Part shown: positions 46,301 through 54,282 of the stretch, piece after piece | Position numbering within the stretch: the stretch's first letter is position 1 | Layout of the letters: each line of letters opens with the position of its first letter | Assembly (NCBI GenBank): GCA_014925825.1 | Contig: JACGCK010000060.1 | Span: 1-64,000, forward strand | From: Pholiota molesta | Lineage: Eukaryota; Basidiomycota; Agaricomycetes; Agaricales; Strophariaceae | DNA: 64,000 bases | Reading direction: 5' to 3' | Notes under the pieces: model-generated | The model's input: the letters and a program-made list of their open reading frames with translations, nothing else | What the model was told of the DNA's origin: nothing | Databases searched by the model: none | Translations under genes and position numbers: made by a program

Positions 46301-49300
46301 AAAGGCATGCGCTTGAATTGCCAAAGACCGAGATGACAACGGAAGGCGGTCTTCTCCTTTTCGGAGTCGGCCATTTCAAGTTGAGTGAACCCCGCGAGAG
46401 CGTCGAACGATGACAGAATTTGCGCGCCTGAGAGGGCTTGTATGATCTCGTTCTGGCGCGGGATGGGAAACTCGTCAGGGATGGTGTGAGCGTTGAGCTT
46501 CCGGTAATCGACAACAAGTCGTGGTTTCCCATTGCGGTATACGACCACTACCGGAAAGCCCCAAGGGCTAACGGACGGTTCGATGACTCCCGCTTCAAAC
46601 CAGGCGTTCACTTGTTTGTCGATGATTTCTCTTTTAGCCGGGGAAGCACCATACATCGGAACAGAGATGGGAAGAGTACCCGGTTTGAGGGGGACTTCGA
46701 CTTTTGCATCCACGTGTCCTAACCGTCCATTCACTCCAAATGCTAATTCGTTTTTACGCAGAACAGCCGCTAGTTTGGGTCTGATATCGGCAGGAATGTC
46801 TGGCCCGAGATTGACAAGTTCTGAGATGTCACCAACGACCTCTTCCGCTTCCATGGCAGTGGTCTTAGGCCCCCAGTTCTCATCGCCATCGAGTTGATCA
46901 TCATTCGGGGGAGGAGCCGTAGTGGCTGAACCAAGGTCTTGGTCTCGAAGCGTACCGGAAATTATTGTTCTAATAGTTTCGGCAGCGAGAGCCATTTTCT
47001 CATGGTTGGGGCAGTCTCGTCGGTCCAGTTGTTCGGGATCCACGAGATGACCTACGACGTCCCCAGCGCGAATGTACCATGGTCGAGTGCTCGTATTAGC
47101 GATGGGCAAGAAAGGATTTTTTGAACTGATAAGGGTCGTCGGGGCGGCTAAAATGTCGGCGGAGTCCGTGCCTATGATGAGTTTCTCGACGAGCCATTCG
47201 TCCTTTCCTTCAAAGGGAGCGCTGACGTGAACGTTGCGAATGCAGCCGGCGTTTATCATTGTATCCGTAGTTGCCAGTACCGGTGTGTTCACGATGGCAG
47301 GTTTCCTTTTGGACTTAGCACGTCGAATAGCCTTGGCACGAACGAAGGATTGAGAAGTAAAGGCTTGTCGAATTTCGAAACCCAAGGGTTCGTCTATTGC
47401 AGAAGAAGCCGCAATAATCCTAGGATTGTGGCGTCCGACGCGTACTTCGGAGTGGCCGTCAGCATGCCTGTCAAGTCCTATTTCATAGGTAATTTGGAAG
47501 TCCTCTCCTATCAAGAGAGGAACGCGCATTCCTCTTACGACGTAGGCTTCGAGTTCGAAGCTCACGAAGGTTCCGTCCGTCGCTTTGGCATATAAGGTTA
47601 GGCGAACATACCCCAATACTTTCGCATTGCCAGTGAGATGATATAATTTTATTCGTAAACCTTCCTTTAATTTCGTCAGATGCTTGATGGAGTCATAGAA
47701 TTCTTCAGACATAAGCGTGATGTCAGCTCCGGAGTCTAGACGAGCGTCGAAGGGTTCAGCAGAGGGTGATCCAACAGTGGCTTTAATGCGTAACGCTCGT
47801 GATCCTAGCGAACCTAACCCTTCAGGGAGTGACCTTCCCTTTAACGCCGGAATGACTACTGGATTATCGCCGTCAGCTAAGTCGTTTGAAGTGGAAGGCA
47901 AGGGCAGATTTCTTCTGGATGAAAAGCGTTGTCGTTTGGCAGCTCGTGGAATGTTCGAGGGCGATGACGAAAGTTTAGCGGTTTTAGCATTGTCAAATTG
48001 GAGACGTCTTCGAGCGTTACGATGAGTCGCTTCATTCGTATTTAGTTCCACGTTCATGGCGCCCTTATTAAGATCGATCGACGGCTGAGCGTCAAGATAG
48101 GCAGAAGAAGAGTTAGATTGTTGTAAGGATACTAAATATTCTCGGTCTACCGCATCTTCCTCGGCGGGGTCCACGTCCAAATCTACCAGGTTAGCATCGC
48201 GAAGTAAGGTAAAGCGTCCGTGATGAGGGCAGTCTCTGTAGACATGTTTCGGGCTCTTGCAAATAAAGCATACCCCATTCGGCGGGCGGTCGCTGCAAAC
48301 TGAGTCATCGCGTTTAAATTCGTATCCGTTGATGGTGCGACCATCAGGAAACTTGCTATTAGGGCGAGGAGTCATAGGTGCTCGTCCTCCTCTGGAATAA
48401 GAAGAGGATGCCGCATGAGCTTCCTTCGAGTTGGAACGTTCGTTTTCTTCCTCCGAGTTAGAACTTTCCTTCTCGCTGGCTTCAGCAACGTGAGCTTGTC
48501 GTCGACGAGGAAACGCACGGGAGCGAGGAACATAGAGCTTGGATTCCGTCGTCTTGCGCAATCTTTCGTTAAGGATGAATGAAGCTTCTAAAGTTACTGC
48601 CATCCGTTCGGCCTCCGCTTGTAGTTGGAAAAGCGTTGGAGTGAGGATCTCGTTGAGAGTACTAGCCCATTCAGTGGGTTGGGTTCGAAGAATGCGAGAT
48701 ACGGCAATTGGACCGTCCGGCGGGTCGGGGTACAAGATAGAGTGGTAACGGATACGTCTTTGGATATAATCGATAGGTTGCTCAGCTTCTCGATTCTTTT
48801 GGCGGAATCGCATTTCTTCGAATTCTTGGGTACGTTCTCGGATCCAATTCTCGTTCATGAACTGCGTTCTCAGGGCGAGAAGCATGTTGTCCCAGTCTAG
48901 ACTGTAGTAAGATCTGTCGGCAGCCGGAAGCGCGTCCCACCAGTTCTTCGCTCGTCCAGACCATTTGACAATGGCGAGTTTGCCGAGTCCTTTCCTCATT
49001 TTCTCGCCCAAGTTAGCGAAGGAAGATATTTCGCTGAGGTAGTCTATAATGGTGTCGCCGTTGCCATTCCACGCTGGCAAGTTGCTGACATTGATCTTGT
49101 TCTGCATCTGCCAGTCCGTATCCACGAATTCCACAGGGAAGAAGTTAGGGGCACCTGGTCCATAAGTAGCGCCCGCTGGACCACCCGGGGGAGGAGGATC
49201 GTTAGGAGGACCGGAAGGAGATCCGTTGCCGCCTCGCGGGGATCTAGAAGGGTAGCCATTGCCCCCCGGATTTCCTCCTGGTAAATTAGGAGGCCTCCTG

Positions 49301-51108
49301 GGAGATCCTCCATTAGAGGAAGGCGAAGAGCTTCCTCCCGGAGACCCGGGCTGTCTGCGACGATAATTCGCGCTCAAAAGATTCGGATCTTCTTGAGAGT
49401 ATTGGTAGCTTGTCCATCCCGAGGCCGGAGGAAGTTGTCGAGCAGTGTTGACACCAGTAAGAACACCCCTTGGCATCACGGATGGCCCCCCAGTAACGGC
49501 AACTTCATTGGCTAAAGGGAGGCGGGGAAGGGATCCAACGCCAGGTAAGGAAGAAATGGGATGGTCGCGTGAAATGCTGAGCGCAGAAGCAGGAGTAGAC
49601 GGCGTATTCGCGAAAGTGACTTGTCGTTGTTGAGAGGTTAAGTAGCCGCTGATGGAGTCTGGTTCCCGTTGCTTAGAACTAAAGAAGGCTTTCCGTTCTG
49701 CTACGGCGGATGGTGAATTGTTAAGCTGGGTCGAGCGACTATGATGAACATAAGGATTTGGCTTAAACAGCTCGCTGGATTCGATATTGTCCATAACGTT
49801 GGCGCGAACGACCGCGTACTCATGAGAGAATTCCGCGGCATAGTCGTCTCGGGATAGGTAAGATTTCAGAGCGAGGCGAGGCGAAAGTCTGTCCAAGTGA
49901 GAGCGTTCCGTCGGCGTAGTAGAATTGTAAGAAGAAACGGAATAAGCATCTCCTAGCTTGGTAAACATCTGGCAAAGTTTATTGAGATGTTGCTTGATAT
50001 GTATCGTGGCCACCGTACAGCGTTTTTGAAGAATTACGTAGGTGGCTATCATCTCGTCCGGGTTATCATGCCAAGCTAGCATTCGTAGGAAACGATAGTC
50101 TCTATCGACGGCGAAACTTCGTTTATCGGAGCCGTAGAAGTAATCGTAGAAGACTCCTGTGATTTGGGTAAGGGCTTGTACGATCATTCCTAGCTCCAAG
50201 AGCTTCGAGTGCATGGAGAAGAAGGTACCGTTCTCTCTCTTGTATTCGATGATGTCGGAATACGCTAGTGTAGTGGGTAGCGAGTCGACTGCCGCGGGCA
50301 AGGAAAGCCAAGTGAAATTGAGATCCAGGTAGGTCCATCGAATGAGAGCATCTCGAAGAACGACAGCCTCCTCCGCCGGTCGGCCGGGGAGTAGGTGATT
50401 CACCGCTCCGTAGTCTGCTAACGGGTCCGCATCGTCCCACATGTTCCATTCGTGGTGGTATCGAGCGGCGGAAGCCTGAATGGGCTCGTCGTAGATTTCT
50501 ATCTTATCCATGATAGGTATCCCATGGAATATAGACCTAGCTTTAACGGACATCGATCTCTTCTCAGTGATGGTGGAATTCGATTCGGCATCAGAGGGAG
50601 GGACGAGCGAGGATAAGGAAGGGGTAGAGGAAATGGCGCTCGAGGACTTGGAGGCAGCTTGCATGCTGGCGTTAGTCCGGGAATCGTTAGCTACGGGCGC
50701 GCTGCTTCCAGCATCAGCCGCGTTGGCATACGATCCCCATGGACTGCGAGCTGCTGCTGTCTCTTGAGTCTTTCGGTAGATATCCTCTCCAGTTCTTCCT
50801 CGAACTCCAGGTTCGGGAGGATTCGCTAGTTCTAGAAGAGGGCGACCCGGAGTGTGGGGAACGGGCTTGCCCTTGGGGCTGTCTGGGTCATCAACTTCTT
50901 CGATAGAAGCGCGTCGACTCCTATACGGGGAGGTCGATTGAGGGGATTCGACGGGAGTCGGCGGTGGGACGTTCCTCGCGGCGAAGTTAGTCGCCGCGAA
51001 CTCAGCAGCTTGTCGGGAGTTACTCGTAGACCGAGGTTTGGGCGTTTTCCCTCCTAGCAAGGGAGGGGTGCCGATAGAATCCAGGACTTTGGCTGACTTG
51101 GGAGGCAT
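43360..51108 (-). CDS. Element 1 Gag-Pol polyprotein (2,582 aa), apparently intact
   Basis: One uninterrupted frame from ATG 51108 to the stop at 43360. In order: an unusual N-terminal extension (residues ~1-650, with a helical part around WNMWDDADPLADYG and a Pro/Gly-rich linker); retroviral-type Gag (~660-870, KLAIVKWSGRAKNWWDAL); a CCHC knuckle near 946 (CFICKSPKHVYRDC); aspartic protease with DSG near 1124; reverse transcriptase with YIDD near 1632; RNase H from about 1779 (YTDASDYALG); integrase HHCC zinc region ~2156-2193 and catalytic D, D, E near 2216, 2282 and 2319; and a C-terminal chromodomain ~2524-2575 (YEVESIIGHRLLG, YRVRWVGYGPADDSW). All key residues are present. The chromodomain would target integration to modified histones. 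Gag and Pol share one frame with no stop or shift. Confidence 0.95.
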   Translation of the reverse strand: MPPKSAKVLDSIGTPPLLGGKTPKPRSTSNSRQAAEFAATNFAARNVPPPTPVESPQSTSPYRSRRASIEEVDDPDSPKGKPVPHTPGRPLLELANPPEPGVRGRTGEDIYRKTQETAAARSPWGSYANAADAGSSAPVANDSRTNASMQAASKSSSAISSTPSLSSLVPPSDAESNSTITEKRSMSVKARSIFHGIPIMDKIEIYDEPIQASAARYHHEWNMWDDADPLADYGAVNHLLPGRPAEEAVVLRDALIRWTYLDLNFTWLSLPAAVDSLPTTLAYSDIIEYKRENGTFFSMHSKLLELGMIVQALTQITGVFYDYFYGSDKRSFAVDRDYRFLRMLAWHDNPDEMIATYVILQKRCTVATIHIKQHLNKLCQMFTKLGDAYSVSSYNSTTPTERSHLDRLSPRLALKSYLSRDDYAAEFSHEYAVVRANVMDNIESSELFKPNPYVHHSRSTQLNNSPSAVAERKAFFSSKQREPDSISGYLTSQQRQVTFANTPSTPASALSISRDHPISSLPGVGSLPRLPLANEVAVTGGPSVMPRGVLTGVNTARQLPPASGWTSYQYSQEDPNLLSANYRRRQPGSPGGSSSPSSNGGSPRRPPNLPGGNPGGNGYPSRSPRGGNGSPSGPPNDPPPPGGPAGATYGPGAPNFFPVEFVDTDWQMQNKINVSNLPAWNGNGDTIIDYLSEISSFANLGEKMRKGLGKLAIVKWSGRAKNWWDALPAADRSYYSLDWDNMLLALRTQFMNENWIRERTQEFEEMRFRQKNREAEQPIDYIQRRIRYHSILYPDPPDGPIAVSRILRTQPTEWASTLNEILTPTLFQLQAEAERMAVTLEASFILNERLRKTTESKLYVPRSRAFPRRRQAHVAEASEKESSNSEEENERSNSKEAHAASSSYSRGGRAPMTPRPNSKFPDGRTINGYEFKRDDSVCSDRPPNGVCFICKSPKHVYRDCPHHGRFTLLRDANLVDLDVDPAEEDAVDREYLVSLQQSNSSSAYLDAQPSIDLNKGAMNVELNTNEATHRNARRRLQFDNAKTAKLSSSPSNIPRAAKRQRFSSRRNLPLPSTSNDLADGDNPVVIPALKGRSLPEGLGSLGSRALRIKATVGSPSAEPFDARLDSGADITLMSEEFYDSIKHLTKLKEGLRIKLYHLTGNAKVLGYVRLTLYAKATDGTFVSFELEAYVVRGMRVPLLIGEDFQITYEIGLDRHADGHSEVRVGRHNPRIIAASSAIDEPLGFEIRQAFTSQSFVRAKAIRRAKSKRKPAIVNTPVLATTDTMINAGCIRNVHVSAPFEGKDEWLVEKLIIGTDSADILAAPTTLISSKNPFLPIANTSTRPWYIRAGDVVGHLVDPEQLDRRDCPNHEKMALAAETIRTIISGTLRDQDLGSATTAPPPNDDQLDGDENWGPKTTAMEAEEVVGDISELVNLGPDIPADIRPKLAAVLRKNELAFGVNGRLGHVDAKVEVPLKPGTLPISVPMYGASPAKREIIDKQVNAWFEAGVIEPSVSPWGFPVVVVYRNGKPRLVVDYRKLNAHTIPDEFPIPRQNEIIQALSGAQILSSFDALAGFTQLEMADSEKEKTAFRCHLGLWQFKRMPFGLRNGPSIFQRIMQSVLSPFLWIFALVYIDDIVIFSKSWDEHLIHLDKVLGAITKAGITLSPPKCFVGYSSILLLGQKVSRLGLSTHTEKVAAIIELDRPRSSNELQKFLGMLVYFSQYIPFYSFIASPLFALLRRGVRWHWEAEHEAAWQQAKNALAAAPVLGHPIANVPYRLYTDASDYALGASLQQIQPIRVGDLKGTPVYDRLLKAWNAKGPIPSLFTILLREIVEVPSPDTWAESFDDTVVHVERVIAYWSRTLKPAERNYSATEREALGAKEALVKFQPFIEGERIILVTDHAALQWARVYENANRRLAAWGAVFAAYPGLRIVHRPGKVHSNVDPLSRLPRTPPHNSPMRDDLRAISQDEDKRNLAQLAEDKTSNAPAHKAAFAVWWWEEVVEKEVLSVMTRRQLARKNESSSEDKSTDPTVEPFVKDELPFPSNDHWTYPVEFDTHKPLETPDIEWENKSHLLVSMDPQLVADFVKGYEEDSFFKKRYSDEIPNPNTVITPSHFRKAKDGLLYFLDADWSSRLCVPRTMVNYVLKWIHESPMEGAHAGYRRFNARLRELFFWPNMPHDAQVFSETCDVCQKIKVDHSRKMGALRPAHIPRRPFATVSLDLITGLPPSGDSKFTAILVIVDKLTKFAIIVPTHNELDREGFAKIFIERVANVYGLPDRIISDRDKRWATDFWKSVIASYGGVLALSSSHHPQTDGQTEILNATIEQMLRAYVASDRKDWSDWLSVLAFAYNSAVHSSTTHSPNHLLLGYNPRLSSTAVANELDPSSRPFLPSQKAEEFVAIIEEKRSLARDALVLAQERQAKAYNKNRRPTDHIDVGDFVLVNPHTLRLVETEGTGKKLVQRSIGPFEVLEKINPVVYRLRLPDTYPMHPVFNLAHLKKYRPSPEQFGDRVKLPETRDFLASPEYEVESIIGHRLLGKKHGNRRQYRVRWVGYGPADDSWVSEYDLRNAPELKREYLKLHNL

Positions 51109-51747
51109 GAGGAACGTATGAAAGGGTACCCTACTTCCTTTCGCTAGCGATTGATCATCTTATAACGATACAGATTTGATTCCAATTTTAGATTTATTTC
51201 GCGTGAATAGTGCATAGCTCGGTGGGAGATTTCGAAAGAATTCAAGAAGGTGGCTGGCACCTGATAAAGTAGACTGAATAGAGGTATAGGAAGTAAAGGG
51301 AAAGGACTCTAACGTGCGAATCAAGAGACTATCTCCTTTTACCAGCATGGGCTCGACTAGCGAGCCACATAGCTATCGAAAGGAGAATCTACGGATCCGA
51401 GGAGACCACGTCTCGAGAGACGCTATCCACTGGGATCCGGAGATGTCTCGAGGTTCATCCGTAGAGTCCAAGAAGAAGGGAGGCGAGACGATACACGGGA
51501 ACGTAGAGACTTCCTCCTCTACTAGCAGGGGCTTGTCTAACAAGCCGCCTGGCTATCGAAAGGAGGGACTTCCAGAACCGAGGAGACCGCTTCTCGAAAG
51601 AAGCTATCCCCTGGGGACCAGAGTTGCCTCAAAGTTCAACCGTTAAGAGTCTCGTGGGCATTCAAGAGTCTCAAGAGGGAATCTTAGGAATGACCAAGGA
51701 GGGGTAGGCTTCAGCACGGGTGTTGAAGTCCGCGGTGCCCCCACCAT
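51109..51747. repeat. Element 1 leader with degenerate ~175 bp tandem repeat and primer-binding site
   Basis: Between the 5' LTR and the Gag start. Blocks CTATCGAAAGGAG, CCGAGGAGACC, TCTCGA.AGA.GCTATCC and CTGGG recur in two units (about 51325-51500 and 51505-51650). The primer-binding site is 51729-51746, reading TGGTGGGGGCACCGCGGA on the minus strand, one base inside the LTR and starting with the TGG that pairs with a tRNA CCA end. I could not name the tRNA. Confidence 0.65.
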
Positions 51748-52138
51748 TGTGATGCCTGGTGCGAAGTGACTTCGGTGTGCTGAAAGGTGTAGCAGGTTGT
51801 GCCAGCGAGGAGGGATCGAGATGGCGATCGACCTCCTGGCTGAACTACGTTGTGACTCTTCGTGGAGAGGGCATGTCACCCTTGTCGGGGAGGCGGTTAC
51901 AGGACGCCCAGCCGGCGAGGTTAGAGGTGATCTCTCACTTGTACGACGGGAGTCCGGCGGGCAAGATGTATGTATTAATGATGAGGAACGTGCTACGAGG
52001 GTCACAGCACTAAGTAGGAAGGTGTAAATAAATGTAAATACGGTCACCTGACGTTCCTCAAGAATCAAAGGTAAGTAAGACTTCAAGAAAATGTAATATA
52101 ACTGGGATCTGCGGATGTAGCTGTACACAGGTGTCACA
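51748..52138 (-). repeat. Element 1 5' LTR (in element orientation)
   Basis: 391 bp, TGTGATGCC to GGTGTCACA on the plus strand, matching 39629-40019 without visible difference. It carries the element's promoter; I cannot place the start site. Confidence 0.95.
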
Positions 52139-53909
52139 GTTATATGGAAAGAAAGTCACGGCACAAATGACGGCGGGGGCAGTGGGACAGCCGAGGCTGG
52201 ATAAGGCTGCGCTGATGGCAAAAAGGCGGGCTGTGCGCAAGGCGTGTTGGGAGAGCGAGACTGAGGCTGTCAAAGAGGAGGTCAGGGCGGCAATGAAACT
52301 GGAAAAAGAGCAGCAGGAAGCTCGGGGAGCGATGGAGGTCAGTTTGGGCATAGAGAAAAGGTCACCGATGCAAATACAAGAGTGAGCGCATTGCATCAAT
52401 TTAATACCGCTACTCACATATAAGTTCCTAGGGCGCTCGACCAACTTAAACCTGTGCTCTATGGACTGTGCCAGGAAGTCTATAACCTCACTGGTTGGAC
52501 CCTTGTTTGTCTCGCCGGAGGCCCAATGCCAGACGAGTCAGGACAACTTGTTGTTAGCAGGTAAGTCATCTGTCACTGCATGAACATCGTTCTATATTTG
52601 AACTCTTCTCGTGTCAGCGTCAATACCGCTTCGGACGAATCAAAACACACGTTCATAAGCGCCAATTCCGACTTCTGGTATGATACGGTCGGGAATGGCT
52701 TCGCCGATTGGTTAGAGAAAGCCTATCGTAAGTGTTTAATGTACGATATCAAGTATATGAACATTAAATCTAAAAATACTCAAACATATAGCTGAGGAAG
52801 TGCGGTGCGCTCGAGCGCTCGACTCTGGCAAGCCCGACGAGTCTTCCCCGATCGTCAGAATTGAGAGAGATCTATCTGCCCCAGATGGCTTGGAGGACGA
52901 CGACGACTCTCAGCTGGTAGTACCTCCAGCAGTGGTGCCTTCATCGACAGCAAATATCGCTCCGCATCCACCTTTAGCGGCCGTACTGAAACACCGCGGA
53001 GGGCCAGCTCAAGCCCCAGCTCAAGCGCCCACCACAACTCCCACCACGGATCATATCAACATCGCTCCCACTCCACCGTTAATGGCAGAACAGGGCCACT
53101 TCGGAGAGCCAGTTCAAACTCCCACCACCAGTCATATCGACATCACTTCTGCCCCACTTTTTGCGGCCGATTTGGGTCGCCCCGGCAAGCCAGCTGGAAC
53201 TCCCGCTCGTACTCCATTTGTATCAAATGACGGGCAACAAGGCGGTGGCGGTTTATTTCTTCCCAGTCCTACGTCCGCTCAATACAGTCACGACACTTAC
53301 GAAGATCTTCAGGACGACCTTGATCCTTCTAATCTTAATTTGCGCTCGGCAATCAATTTTCACTCTGATCTCTTCGGGCCTGCCCCGCAGAAACACGCCG
53401 AGGACGGATCACTCACTCAAACGGGTGCTTTCAATTTTGGTTTCATGAACACCACAGCTCATAGTTCTTCCTTCGGAAATCCCCCATCCGCTTCTCCCCT
53501 TGGTCATTTGATGCACATTCCTGATTCTCGACCGGCGCCTAACCCAATGCGAGAGGATCAAGTGGCCGGGGCCCAAGGTATAACTAGCGAGCGAGGTCGT
53601 GGTCGTGGTCGTGGTCATGGTCGTGGTGGCGGACGCGGACGCGGTGGTGGTCATCGACGAGGTGGTGCGCAAGGTGCGGGAGGCACTGACGGCGGTCATG
53701 TCAATCATTCCGTTGACTCCGGAGGGCCCGATCAGGCGAGCGCGCCAATGGACAATGAAACGGATCGACGCGAAGAAGTCACCCTGCCGACGAAGCGCAG
53801 CCGGTTACCCCCAAAGCTAGGTGATGGTTCGTATGCGCCTCAGGCTTCGATAACAGCTGCGCATTCCAATGCGGCTCGTGGCCAAGATACTGTGACGTCC
53901 AGCGTATAA

Positions 53910-54254
53910 TGTACTCAGTGTGCGTGAAGGGAAGCGACACGTCTCTTCGAGTGACGCGGTTGCTTCGTGTCCTGTGTCTCTGGTCTTGAGGCTGTGTGAC
54001 CCTCAGCAGGGAAGCAGTTACTGGGTGCTTAGCCGGCGAGGGTAAGAGAGAGCGGCTCTTCAGCCGAGAGCGCGACGCGCGGTGAGCAAGACAAGAGATA
54101 TCATAATAGTAAGCTAAAGGAATACATGATGTTACCGTAGACTAAGAGTATGTACGAGTAAATAAGGGTAAACATCACGTGCAACAAGAGATAAGATAAG
54201 ATAGGCCAGCTGGATAGGTCTTGCATACGTTGAAGTGGTGACCCCGGCGTCACA
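53910..54254 (-). repeat. Element 2 3' LTR, 345 bp
   Basis: Starts TGTACTCAG and ends GGCGTCACA on the plus strand, next to the polypurine tract. The start is inferred from the TG..CA rule and from the end of the host gene. It contains CACGTG (54176-54181) followed by GATAAGATAAGATA. The matching 5' LTR would lie beyond the window. Confidence 0.75.
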
Positions 54255-54282
54255 GAGCCCCCCCGTCTGCAGGATCCAATCC

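Larger units (their letters stand above)
39629..52138 (-). mobile_element. Complete Ty3/Gypsy chromodomain LTR retrotransposon (element 1), 12,510 bp
   Basis: Two 391 bp LTRs flank gag-pol, a spacer with direct repeats, and a second ORF, all on the minus strand. A 5 bp target duplication GTTAT is at 39624-39628 and 52139-52143. Primer-binding site and polypurine tract are in place. The LTRs look identical over their full length by eye, so the insertion is very recent. At 12.5 kb it is long for the group because of a ~600-residue N-terminal extension of Gag and the additional ORF. Confidence 0.95.
39200..53909 (+). pseudogene. Host-type gene split by LTR retrotransposon 1
   Basis: The 5' part (39200-39628) encodes MAPPKKSTPEQLVFMKSRLA, an intron, and a segment with NWYNNNKKKDRQPG and AKSGRAHQDEEMYD. 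The 3' part resumes at 52139 in the same frame after the GTTAT duplication: YGKKVTAQMTAG, a Lys/Glu-rich coiled segment, ALDQLKPVLYGLCQEVYNLT, GWTLVCLAGGP, then an acidic and Pro-rich linker, an RGG box (RGRGRGHGRGGGRGRGGG), and a stop at 53907-53909. Four introns join cleanly. The N-terminal layout resembles an abundant unnamed Agaricomycete family with a WF/WYNN motif. The RGG tail suggests RNA binding. The 12.5 kb insertion should abolish the protein unless the element excises from RNA. LTR element 2 begins at the base after the stop codon. Confidence 0.8.
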
